The notes beneath the pieces are model-generated. The model was not told the DNA's origin, did not search any database, and was given only the letters and a program-made list of their open reading frames with translations. DNA of 64,000 nt from Snodgrassella sp. CFCC 13594 (GTDB lineage: Bacteria > Pseudomonadota > Gammaproteobacteria > Burkholderiales > Neisseriaceae), in NCBI RefSeq assembly GCF_001590725.1, contig NZ_LQXR01000002.1, forward strand, positions 186,001 through 250,000, read 5' to 3'. This document shows, piece after piece, positions 56,285 through 64,000 of this stretch. Within the stretch, counting starts at the first letter, position 1. Each line of letters opens with the position of its first letter. A program made the translations under genes and the position numbers.

Positions 56285-58054
56285 ATGAAAAACAATATTG
56301 AATTTTACTCTTTGAAAGAGTTGTATCGAAATCTTTATCCTTACATGCGCGGATTGCTAAAGTATTTCTTGGTTTCTGTGATTGCTATGGTGGTGGTGGG
56401 GGTAACAGGGCCTTGGTTTGCAGCTCTGTTGAAACCCATTATTGATAATGGGTTTGTGGCAAAAAACATTGAGGCAATGAAATGGGTGCCTTTCCAAATA
56501 GTGGGCCTGTTTATTTTTCGCGGCATAGCCAACTATATAAATGAATACACCAGCGCGTATATTTCCAATGTGATGGTGCAAAATATCCAGCGTGATCTAT
56601 TTATTAAAATGATGATGCTGCCAGTTGGGTATTACAGCGAAAATAGCCGAGGACACATGGTGTCTCGCATTACCAATGATGCCAAAGGTATTACTGGGGC
56701 TGGCTTTGATGTAATCACGACCGTTGCCAAAGATGGTGTCACCGTCTTGGGATTGTTGGCTTGGCTATTTTGGCTTGATTGGCAACTGACTTTGGTGACA
56801 TTTATCACCATTCCTTTAATTGCTTGGCTGGTGCGAACGATTAATGCACGCATTCGTCGTCTGGCATCGAAGGCGCAAAGTGGCATGGGCGAGGTCCTGC
56901 AAATCCTCACTGAAGCGGTTGACGGGACTCGCGTGGTGCGTGTGTATGGTGGGCAAGAGTATGAGACCAACCGATTCGAAAAGGTGAATAAAGAATTGCG
57001 GCACATTGCTGTGCGCAGACAATCCTACACATCGATAGCTAGTGCCACGACTCAGCTTTTGGTGGCCACTTCCTTATCGATTATTTTGTATATGGCTGCA
57101 CGCCGTGCTGCTCATGCAGGATTCAGTGCCGGCGATTTTATGTCGTTTTTAACGGCCATGTTGATGATGTTTGACCCGCTGAAACGCATCACAAATGTCA
57201 ACTCTGTTTTGCAAGGTGGGATTATTGCTGCAACCAGCGTATTCAATTTTATGAAAGAAAACAATGAAATTGATAAAGGGAAATTGGCCATGCCAAGAAA
57301 CCCTGGAGATATTGTCTTCAAAGATGTGGTATTGCGCTATAAGGGCGCGGATAAAAATGCCATTGATCATTTAAATTTAACCATACCCAAAGGCTCAGTA
57401 GTGGCATTGGTTGGGGAATCGGGTTGTGGCAAGACCTCTACGGCGAATTTGATCCCTCGGTTTTATGATACAACCAACGGGGAATTGAGTATTGGCGGTG
57501 TTAATGTACAGGATTACGAACTCAAAAGCCTACGTGCACAGATGGCGCTAGTGAGCCAAGACGTGGTGCTGTTTAACGACACGATTGCCAATAATATTAA
57601 ATATGGTCATCCCGAAGCCACCGATGAGCAAGTAGTGGAAGCTGCAAAAGCGGCGAATGCCATGCATTTTATTGAGAAGATGCCAGAAGGTTTGCAAACC
57701 CGAGTGGGTGATATGGGGATGAAATTGTCTGGTGGTCAGCGTCAGCGGATTGCTATTGCCCGCGCTTTGCTGAAAGATGCACCCATATTGATTTTGGATG
57801 AAGCCACCAGCGCATTGGATACTGAGTCTGAACGTTTGGTTCAGGCTGCTTTGGAAGTCTTAATGAAAAATCGTACTACCGTTGTGATTGCACATCGCCT
57901 TTCTACCATTGAAAATGCCAATAATATTGTGGTAATGCATGAAGGCAAAATGGTAGAACAGGGCAAACACGATGAGCTTTTATCTAAAGGCGGCCGTTAT
58001 GCCAGCCTGTATGCCATGCAATTTGGGCATGCCAATCAAGAGGATTCGTTATAA
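56285..58054 (+). CDS. msbA: Lipid A export ABC transporter MsbA
   Basis: Homodimeric half-transporter flipping lipid A-core from the inner to the outer leaflet of the inner membrane. 589 residues from ATG 56285; ATG 56276 is also open. Six-helix membrane domain, then the ATPase with Walker A GESGCGKTS, Q-loop ALVSQDVVLFND, signature LSGGQRQR, Walker B ILILDEATSALD and the switch His in IAHRLSTIE. It lies just upstream of surface-glycan genes. Confidence 0.93.
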   Translation: MKNNIEFYSLKELYRNLYPYMRGLLKYFLVSVIAMVVVGVTGPWFAALLKPIIDNGFVAKNIEAMKWVPFQIVGLFIFRGIANYINEYTSAYISNVMVQNIQRDLFIKMMMLPVGYYSENSRGHMVSRITNDAKGITGAGFDVITTVAKDGVTVLGLLAWLFWLDWQLTLVTFITIPLIAWLVRTINARIRRLASKAQSGMGEVLQILTEAVDGTRVVRVYGGQEYETNRFEKVNKELRHIAVRRQSYTSIASATTQLLVATSLSIILYMAARRAAHAGFSAGDFMSFLTAMLMMFDPLKRITNVNSVLQGGIIAATSVFNFMKENNEIDKGKLAMPRNPGDIVFKDVVLRYKGADKNAIDHLNLTIPKGSVVALVGESGCGKTSTANLIPRFYDTTNGELSIGGVNVQDYELKSLRAQMALVSQDVVLFNDTIANNIKYGHPEATDEQVVEAAKAANAMHFIEKMPEGLQTRVGDMGMKLSGGQRQRIAIARALLKDAPILILDEATSALDTESERLVQAALEVLMKNRTTVVIAHRLSTIENANNIVVMHEGKMVEQGKHDELLSKGGRYASLYAMQFGHANQEDSL

Positions 58055-58186
58055 ATACTGATTAAAAACAATATGGCATTATAAATATAAGATAATAATA
58101 GATATCTGTGGATGATATGGTAAGGCACACATGCAACCTAATGTGTGCAACGATTGTCTCAGAAATAATAATTGCGGACCGCAAAC

Positions 58187-59146
58187 ATGACTGCCCTTTC
58201 AATTTTGGTGCCCATTTACAACGTTGAGCCTTATTTGGCTCAATGTTTAAAAAGCATTCAACAGCAAACATTTGAAGATTTCGAAGTTCTTTGCATCAAT
58301 GATGGCTCTACGGATGGGTCACTGGCCATTATTGAAGAATTTATTAAATTAGATAATCGTTTTAAAGTTATTGATAAGAAAAATACAGGATATGGTCATT
58401 CGATGAATGTGGGTTTAGCCCACTGCTCGGGTGACTATGTTGGCATTGTTGAGTCTGATGATTTCATCGAACCAGATATGTTCGACATCTTAATCGCTTT
58501 AGCACAGCAGCATGATTTAGATATTGCGCGGTGCAATTATTTTCTGTTTGATCAGCATGGAAAAATCAAGAAAGACTTAAGTTATCTACCCACGGATAAA
58601 GTGGTTCATCCGCTTGATTATCCAAAAATCTTCTATCAAGCGCCTTCGGTCTGGGCCAATTTGTACCGCCATACTTTTTTAACTGAAAACCATATTCGCT
58701 TTTTGGAAACGCCCGGTGCTTCTTATCAAGATACCTCTTTTGTCTTCAAAGCATATGCTCTTTGCCTGCGGTTTATGTTTGTGGATAAACCTTTGCTGAA
58801 TTATCGCAAAGACAATGCCCATTCTTCCAGTAATAGTGGCGACAAAGTTTTTTGCGTTTGCGATGAATACCGAGAAATTTTGCGGTTTTGTAAGCAGCAT
58901 AATGCAGTTTATCAAGCCTTAAAATTTCATATCCCGATGCTGAGATTCAAATGCTATTCGTGGAATTTTGCTCGTATAGATACTGCGCACAAATTACCCT
59001 TTCTGAAAGCATGGCGAGATGATATTACTTTAGATTTTAAAGAAAAAAGAATTAATAGGCATTACATCAGTACAAATAAACTGAAAAAAATGATGTTAAT
59101 CAGATTTCTTCCAATATGGTATAGAGATAGAGTTAAAGGGTTATAG
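58187..59146 (+). CDS. Family 2 glycosyltransferase (surface glycan)
   Basis: 319 residues from ATG 58187. The GT-A domain shows SILVPIYNVEPYLAQCL, INDGSTDGS and the SDDFIEPDMFD metal motif, then GASYQDTSFVFKAY. It resembles LOS/capsule transferases of the EpsJ/WcaA type. Base composition is visibly more AT-rich than upstream genes. The sugar donor is unknown; it starts the glycan locus running to the window end. Confidence 0.88.
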   Translation: MTALSILVPIYNVEPYLAQCLKSIQQQTFEDFEVLCINDGSTDGSLAIIEEFIKLDNRFKVIDKKNTGYGHSMNVGLAHCSGDYVGIVESDDFIEPDMFDILIALAQQHDLDIARCNYFLFDQHGKIKKDLSYLPTDKVVHPLDYPKIFYQAPSVWANLYRHTFLTENHIRFLETPGASYQDTSFVFKAYALCLRFMFVDKPLLNYRKDNAHSSSNSGDKVFCVCDEYREILRFCKQHNAVYQALKFHIPMLRFKCYSWNFARIDTAHKLPFLKAWRDDITLDFKEKRINRHYISTNKLKKMMLIRFLPIWYRDRVKGL

Positions 59147-59227
59147 AAGTGCATAATTATATATAGAGCTTATTATTCATGTTATTAATAAATTATTAAA
59201 TATTTTAAAAATCATAATTGGGAGCAA

Positions 59228-61000
59228 ATGGTTTTGAGAAATCAATTTTTTTGTATCCAGCATATTTTAATGCCAAATTTTGCATTTGGAGCCAGTGAAG
59301 AAAAATATCAGCGAGGGGCGTTGGCATTGTATGCAGATGGCAAAACGGTCATTGCCCAAGGTGGAAAATTGTCTTTTGATACTTACTATAATGCCTTGTC
59401 AACCGTTGTCTGGTGTGAGCAATGTGATATTCAGAACTTGGCCTTCCAAGCTAAGGGTCATGGCCACACTACTGCTCGCTTATTGCTTGTCACCGATGTT
59501 GGGACCATCTTTGAGCTTGCCCGAAATACACTAGTATTGAATGATTCAGAGCAAATTGTATTTGAGGTGAGCCATGATGATATAAGTCATCGTGGTTTAA
59601 TTTATGTTGAGTTTATCGCTGCTGAGGGCCCGGTTACTTTTAGTGGTGGCGGGTGGTACACAATAGATATACCAAGACGAGATGTGAAATTGGGTATCAG
59701 CATCACACATTTTAATCGCAAGCAATATGTTTTGCCTTCTATTGCCAGGGTTAAAAAAGAAATACTGGATGACCCAGAATATAAAGATAAAATTTTATTT
59801 ACTGTGGTTGATAATTCGCAAAACATTACATCTGCGGAAGCGCCTGGTGTTGACGTTATCTCCAATGCCAATACTGGAGGATCAGGTGGGTTTATGCGGG
59901 GACTGTTGCATTATCAAAATGACACAGATGCGACGCATGTGTTGTTTATGGATGATGATGCGTCCTGCGAAACAGAAAGCATTAAACGGGCTTATTGGAT
60001 TTTGTCGTATGCAGTGAATGATAATAGTGCGGTAGTTGGCTCCCTGTTCCTCGACGATAGGCCGGATGTGCTAATTGAAAAGGGTGCTAAATTTGATTAT
60101 ATGTGTCGCCCAGCTTTTCATGGCTGGAACATGAAAGAAGTTGGTCAGGTGGTTCGAGCTGAGACTGCTAATAAGAGTATTAACTATGGAGCGTGGTGGT
60201 TTTTTGCTTTTCCAATTGCCGAAGTGAAACATTATGCATTTCCTTTTTTTGTGCGTGGAGATGACATATTATTTAGTATGATAAATAAGTTTAATTTGAT
60301 TACAGAGATTGGAATTGCTTGCTATGGGGAAAGCTTTGCAACAAAAGTTTCTGCAATGAATTGGTACTTGGATACTAGAAACCATTTGGTGAATACCTTT
60401 TATTTCCAGAAAAATTCAAAATTTACATTAAAAGCCTACCGCCATTTTTATTTAAATAGTTTGTTTTCGCATCAATATGGTAGTGTCGATGCAATTAGAT
60501 TGGCACTAAAGCATGCCCTCGAACCTATAGAGTTCTGGGAAAGTAATTATGATTTAGCGCTCGTTAGACCAGAAATAAACCAATTGGCAATGAAAGAAAA
60601 ACAGCATGCAATTAATTTTGAAGGGTTAAAATTGTCTTATGCAAGTAAAAAGAGACACTCAACCATTGATCGATTTAAAAGAAAATTGACGCTGAATGGG
60701 TTGTTATTACCGATGAAACAAAAAACGGTATTCCAGCCGTTATCCTACAATGCTTATTATCCCGATATTTTCCGTTATAAAAGCATTCTGTATTTTAACC
60801 CTGTTTCTAGTAAAGGGTATGTGGCAGAAATATCTAGGACAGCATTTTTTAAAAGGCTAGGTTACTTAATTTTCGATTCTTATCAAATTTGGCGTCAATT
60901 TTCTAAACAAAAACAAAAATACCAAAATAATATTGACGTGATTACCTCCAAGCTTTTTTGGGAAAGAATTTTGTTACAAAAAGACAATACAAAGATTTAG
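59228..61000 (+). CDS. GlfT2-like galactofuranosyltransferase
   Basis: 590 residues. An N-terminal beta-sandwich of about 160 residues precedes a GT-A domain (residues about 155-400) with ISITHFNRKQYV, NTGGSGGFMRG, the metal motif FMDDDA, and the WWFFAFP and FVRGDDILFSM segments that I recognise from mycobacterial GlfT2 and its Gram-negative relatives. A helical C-terminus follows. It would add galactofuranose from UDP-Galf to a growing chain. A UDP-galactopyranose mutase gene is not in the window. GGGAG lies just before ATG 59228; the gene is AT-rich. Confidence 0.8.
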   Translation: MVLRNQFFCIQHILMPNFAFGASEEKYQRGALALYADGKTVIAQGGKLSFDTYYNALSTVVWCEQCDIQNLAFQAKGHGHTTARLLLVTDVGTIFELARNTLVLNDSEQIVFEVSHDDISHRGLIYVEFIAAEGPVTFSGGGWYTIDIPRRDVKLGISITHFNRKQYVLPSIARVKKEILDDPEYKDKILFTVVDNSQNITSAEAPGVDVISNANTGGSGGFMRGLLHYQNDTDATHVLFMDDDASCETESIKRAYWILSYAVNDNSAVVGSLFLDDRPDVLIEKGAKFDYMCRPAFHGWNMKEVGQVVRAETANKSINYGAWWFFAFPIAEVKHYAFPFFVRGDDILFSMINKFNLITEIGIACYGESFATKVSAMNWYLDTRNHLVNTFYFQKNSKFTLKAYRHFYLNSLFSHQYGSVDAIRLALKHALEPIEFWESNYDLALVRPEINQLAMKEKQHAINFEGLKLSYASKKRHSTIDRFKRKLTLNGLLLPMKQKTVFQPLSYNAYYPDIFRYKSILYFNPVSSKGYVAEISRTAFFKRLGYLIFDSYQIWRQFSKQKQKYQNNIDVITSKLFWERILLQKDNTKI

Positions 61001-61001
61001 C

Positions 61002-62432
61002 ATGAATAATGACTTAAAACCATTGGTTGTAGATCTAGATGGCACTTTAGTACTGAGTGATACCCTGCATGAAACACTTATTTTATTAATTAAAAAGAAT
61101 CCATCTGCGGTATGGCGGTTGCCTTTATTGTTGTTTAAAGGCAAGCCAGCTTTTAAGCATTATGTTTTCGATCATGCAGATTTCCAGCCAGCCATGTTGC
61201 CATATCGGCAAGAGTTATTGGATTATATCCATGCTGAAAGACAAAAAGGGCGCCAGATTATTCTGGCTACTGCTGCTTACCAAGGTATTGCCCAGCAAGT
61301 AGCAGATTATCTGGGTTGTTTCGATCAAGTGATCGCCACACATGATAACCAAAATTTGAGAGGTGAGCGCAAATTAGCAGCTATTCGAACCCAAGTAGGT
61401 GAAGAGTTTGTTTATGCCGGTGATCATCAAGTTGATTTACCTATATGGGTTCAATCAAAAGGTGCAATTGTGGTGGGTAACCAGGTGCCAAAATTGGTGG
61501 CAAAAATTCAGGCAGCTCATGTACCCATAGAGCAGCAGTGGGCTAACCCCAAAGCCAGTCTAATGACTTGGCTGAAAGCCATTCGTATCCATCAATGGTT
61601 AAAAAATATTTTGCTATTTGTGCCGTTGCTCACTGCTTTTCTAATGTTTGATTTAGCCAAATTTAGTTCGGTGTGTTTGGCTTTTCTAGCTTTTTCTTTG
61701 GGTGCTTCCGCAACTTATATTCTCAATGATTTATGGGATTTGGGAAATGATCGACAGCATGCTAGAAAATGCAAACGTCCTTTTGCCGCTGCTGTTTTAT
61801 CAATTCCACAAGGCATTAAAGCAGCAGGATTACTCCTCTTGATTGGGTTGGTTCTTTCTGCATGGGTTTCTTGGGCTTTTTTGGCAACATTTCTGGTTTA
61901 TTTGATACTTACTACTCTTTATAGCTTAAAACTCAAGAAACAAATTTTGTTAGACATTATTACCTTATCTGTTTTGTATACAATGCGCATATTTTCTGGC
62001 GGCGTTGTCGCTGATATTAATTTAAGTTATTGGTTGGTAGCTTTTTCGGTATTGGTGTTTCTGAGCTTGGCTACAGTTAAGCGCTGTGCTGAATTGGTAG
62101 CGATGCCAGATAATTTGGAAAAAATTGTAGGACGGGGTTATGTGAAATCAGACTTGGCTATTTTGTGGCCGCTTGGGATAGGTGCTTACATGGGTGCCGT
62201 GATTATGTTCGGTTTGTACATAAATGCGCCGGAAACCACCATGCATTACACACACCCTTCTTGGTTGTGGTTGGTTCAATTAATTATGGTGTATTTAATT
62301 GGCAATTTATGGATGAATACCAAACGTGGTTTGATGCACGATGACCCAATTGTATTTTTGATTCGGGATAAAAAAAGTATTAGTTTAGTAATCTGGATTT
62401 TGATGGTAATGCTATCTGCACATTATTTTTGA
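61002..62432 (+). CDS. HAD phosphatase-UbiA prenyltransferase fusion (DPPR synthase-like)
   Basis: 476 residues. Residues about 1-180 are a HAD hydrolase: VVDLDGTLVLSDT (nucleophile Asp), ILATAA and YAGDHQVDLPIW. Residues about 190-476 are a UbiA-type membrane prenyltransferase with about eight helices, LNDLWDLGNDRQHARKCKRP (the Asp-rich Mg site) and YSLKLKKQILLDI. The second half resembles Rv3806c, which makes decaprenyl-phosphoryl phosphoribose; the HAD part could remove the extra phosphate, giving polyprenyl-phosphoryl ribose. A quinone-pathway UbiA is less likely given the HAD fusion and glycan context. One base after the GlfT2-like gene. Confidence 0.82.
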   Translation: MNNDLKPLVVDLDGTLVLSDTLHETLILLIKKNPSAVWRLPLLLFKGKPAFKHYVFDHADFQPAMLPYRQELLDYIHAERQKGRQIILATAAYQGIAQQVADYLGCFDQVIATHDNQNLRGERKLAAIRTQVGEEFVYAGDHQVDLPIWVQSKGAIVVGNQVPKLVAKIQAAHVPIEQQWANPKASLMTWLKAIRIHQWLKNILLFVPLLTAFLMFDLAKFSSVCLAFLAFSLGASATYILNDLWDLGNDRQHARKCKRPFAAAVLSIPQGIKAAGLLLLIGLVLSAWVSWAFLATFLVYLILTTLYSLKLKKQILLDIITLSVLYTMRIFSGGVVADINLSYWLVAFSVLVFLSLATVKRCAELVAMPDNLEKIVGRGYVKSDLAILWPLGIGAYMGAVIMFGLYINAPETTMHYTHPSWLWLVQLIMVYLIGNLWMNTKRGLMHDDPIVFLIRDKKSISLVIWILMVMLSAHYF

Positions 62433-62467
62433 TGTGTCCATTATTATCAAATTACATAGGATCTTAA

Positions 62468-62842
62468 ATGAATTATTTAATATTTCTTTTGGCTATTGCT
62501 AGCATTTCACTTAATGCATTTGCACAAATAGCTTTGCGAAAAACAATGTTAACAATGGGAGGGATGCCAGATAGCATCTTTAGTTATTTTCAATTTGGAA
62601 TTCATTTACTTGTAAACATGTGGTTTTTGTTGGGTATGGCTTGCTATGCTGTAAGCATTGGATTGTGGATGGGTGTGCTGGGGAAGGTTGAAGTGAGCTT
62701 AGCATATCCGTTGCTTTCTATTGGATATGTGATTACGGCAGTCATTGGTTATTTTTTCATGCATGAAGATGTGAATATGATTCGCATCATAGGTTTGGCT
62801 ACCATATGTGTGGGTATATTCATTATTTCTAGGAGCGCCTGA
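62468..62842 (+). CDS. Small EamA/SMR-type membrane protein
   Basis: 124 residues with four hydrophobic helices (LIFLLAIASISLNAFAQIAL, LLVNMWFLLGMACYAVSIGL, SLAYPLLSIGYVITAVIGYF, IIGLATICVGIFIISR). The fold matches single-domain EamA/SMR proteins such as ArnE/ArnF, which flip undecaprenyl-phosphate-linked sugars. In this place it could flip a polyprenyl-phosphate-sugar; drug efflux is the alternative. It is directly followed by the SDR gene. Confidence 0.78.
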   Translation: MNYLIFLLAIASISLNAFAQIALRKTMLTMGGMPDSIFSYFQFGIHLLVNMWFLLGMACYAVSIGLWMGVLGKVEVSLAYPLLSIGYVITAVIGYFFMHEDVNMIRIIGLATICVGIFIISRSA

Positions 62843-63813
62843 ATGCGGCACATTATTACGGGTGGAAGCGGTTTCACTGGTAGGGTCTTAGCAAAAAAAT
62901 TGATAGAAAAAGGTGAATTAGTTGTTAATTTTGATTTAAAAAATTATGAAGACATAGTTTTAAAAGAGAAAACGCAATTTATTCAAGGTGATATATGCTC
63001 AATTGCGGATATTCAGCAAATACAGCTCCAATCTGATGATGTTGTATATCACTTGGCCGCGAGGCAATTTGCCGATGCAGTACCAGAAAGAATAGGGAGG
63101 AATGGTTTTTTGAGGTCAATGTAAGGGGGACAAAAAATATTCTTCTAGAGATGGATAAAGCCCATGTTTCCCGTATGGTATTTTTTTCAACCGATATGAC
63201 TTATGGAGTTCCTAACACTTGCCCTGTAGCAACTGATCATCCGCAAAAGCCGTTAGGTCCTTATGGAGAAGGAAAAGTTGAGGCTGAGCGATTAATTCGC
63301 GGCTATTCACAATTAAACGCTACTATTTTTCGACCACGACTCATTACGGGCGCAGGACGACTGGGTATTTTGGAGAAACTATTTAAATTAATTGCATTGA
63401 ACCTACCAGTACCTATGATTGGCAATGGGTTGAATCGATATCAGATGGTTAGTGTAGAAGATTGTGTGCAAGCAGCTTTACGTGCTGGTGAAAAGAATTT
63501 TCCGAGATCTGCGTATAACTTGGGATCTTCCTCTCCCCCAACCACAAAGGAATTACTTAAAGCAATCATAAAACATGCAAATTCAAAATCATTTGTCATA
63601 CCGATTCCAACTCAATTGATTAAGCCTGTTTTAACAGGATTGGATAAATTGGGATTAACGCTTTTGTATCCAGAGCAGTTTGGTATCGCTGATAAAAATA
63701 TTTTGCTCGATACACAAGATACAGTTGGAGAATTAGGCTGGGCACCAACCAAATCAGATATTGAAGCGATGTGCGAAGCTTTTGACAATTTTCTACAATT
63801 ACAAAAACAATGA
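62843..63813 (+). pseudogene. NAD-dependent epimerase/dehydratase (extended SDR), frameshifted
   Basis: The N-terminus shows the Rossmann motif ITGGSGFTGRVLAKKL and VYHLAARQFADAVPER; the frame then ends at 63124. A second frame carries FFSTDMTYG (catalytic Thr/Ser region), the YGEGK pair (Tyr-x3-Lys) and the C-terminal substrate domain to 63813. Restoring one A in AGAATAGG (63089-63096) gives PERNREEWFFEVNVRGTKN and about 323 residues. The substrate is probably a nucleotide- or lipid-linked sugar; a DprE2-like role is possible only by context. The stop overlaps the next start (ATGA). Confidence 0.82.
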
Positions 63814-64000
63814 ATTCTATTAATAATCGAGTAAGTGCTAAATCTGGTCTTTTTTTTGCTGCCATTTATGCTTTTTTAGTGATTAGTGTTTGCCAAGTAT
63901 TTATGCATGATTTTTTCAATGTGGATGACGCACTGAATGAAATGCTTGGTTTTTTCAAGCAGTTTGGCCGGATTTGGGCACAGGGGCAGATACCATTTAT
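63810..64000 (+). CDS. Membrane protein of the glycan locus, N-terminal part (cut by window end)
   Basis: 63 codons are visible from ATG 63810, overlapping the SDR stop. A hydrophobic helix (GLFFAAIYAFLVISVCQVF) is followed by an acidic loop FNVDDALNEMLGFF. The pattern of one helix and then an acidic external loop is common at the start of polytopic GT-C-type glycosyltransferases, which use polyprenyl-phosphate sugars, but too little is visible to assign it. Confidence 0.6.
   Translation, partial: MNSINNRVSAKSGLFFAAIYAFLVISVCQVFMHDFFNVDDALNEMLGFFKQFGRIWAQGQIPF

Noticed and set aside
56032..56295. 87-codon minus-strand frame upstream of msbA
   Set aside because: No start signals, and it overlaps the msbA start; composition looks non-coding.
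61002..62432. UbiA as 4-hydroxybenzoate octaprenyltransferase of ubiquinone synthesis
   Set aside because: The fused HAD domain, the NDxxDxxxD context and the neighbouring glycan genes fit a phosphoribosyl-polyprenyl synthase better.
1..64000. CRISPR arrays, tRNA or rRNA genes, insertion sequences, prophage genes
   Set aside because: No regularly spaced repeats, cloverleaf-like genes, transposase motifs or phage proteins were noticed on either strand when reading by eye. A tRNAscan or ISfinder run would be decisive.

Overview
The window is bacterial chromosome from the family Neisseriaceae (Betaproteobacteria). At least seventeen perfect copies of the 12-mer AGGCTGCCTGAA lie between 6.5 and 54.2 kb, in both orientations. 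I recognise this as a Neisseriaceae DNA uptake sequence (DUS), the dialect I associate with Simonsiella and relatives rather than the ATGCCGTCTGAA of N. meningitidis and N. gonorrhoeae. The patA-patB-ape1 peptidoglycan O-acetylation trio and the fis-purH order also fit. I cannot name the species.

Layout. 0-8.7 kb: orn (minus strand), an M48 membrane protease, the O-acetylation trio, a ChaA-type antiporter and rsgA. 9.0-22.5 kb: an almost complete S10-spc-alpha ribosomal block from rplC to rplQ, with secY, infA, rpmJ and rpoA; rpsJ, the usual first gene of S10, is missing. 22.6-30.6 kb: housekeeping genes (a small exported protein, miaB, a purine permease, a beta-carbonic anhydrase, nadD, rsfS, a GNAT, rlmH, dxs). 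30.65-46.2 kb: a full aryl polyene (APE) cluster with ketosynthases, chain-length factor, two ACPs, an acyl-ACP ligase-dehydratase fusion, ketoreductase, dehydratase, thioesterase, acyl- and glycosyltransferases, a LolA-like carrier, an MMPL exporter, a lipoprotein, a convergent phosphopantetheinyl transferase, and a flavoprotein with flavin-halogenase motifs. 46.2-50.7 kb: dusB-fis, purH, a small unknown gene and a metallo-beta-lactamase-fold hydrolase. 50.9-55.9 kb: MOSC protein, bestrophin-like channel, AmpG and RmuC, all minus strand. 56.3-64 kb: msbA, then a visibly more AT-rich glycan locus: a GT2, a GlfT2-like galactofuranosyltransferase, a HAD-UbiA fusion resembling decaprenyl-phosphate phosphoribose synthase, a small EamA/SMR-type membrane protein, an extended SDR and the start of a membrane protein cut by the window end.

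Two systems stand out. In the APE cluster the enzymes would build an aryl-capped polyene on ACPs and attach it to a lipid, and LolA-like, MMPL and lipoprotein components would move it to the outer membrane; the halogenase-like flavoprotein raises the possibility of a halogenated product, as in xanthomonadins. The 58-64 kb locus recalls part of the mycobacterial arabinogalactan region (GlfT2 next to the UbiA-type enzyme) and may make a glycan containing galactofuranose and a pentofuranose.

Caution on data quality: six genes (patB, nadD, the APE acyltransferase, the halogenase-like gene, apeR and the SDR) are each broken by an apparent one-base deletion in a short homopolymer, all shifting frame the same way. 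NadD is normally essential, so assembly or sequencing error is more likely than six real mutations. No tRNA, rRNA, CRISPR array or insertion sequence was seen.
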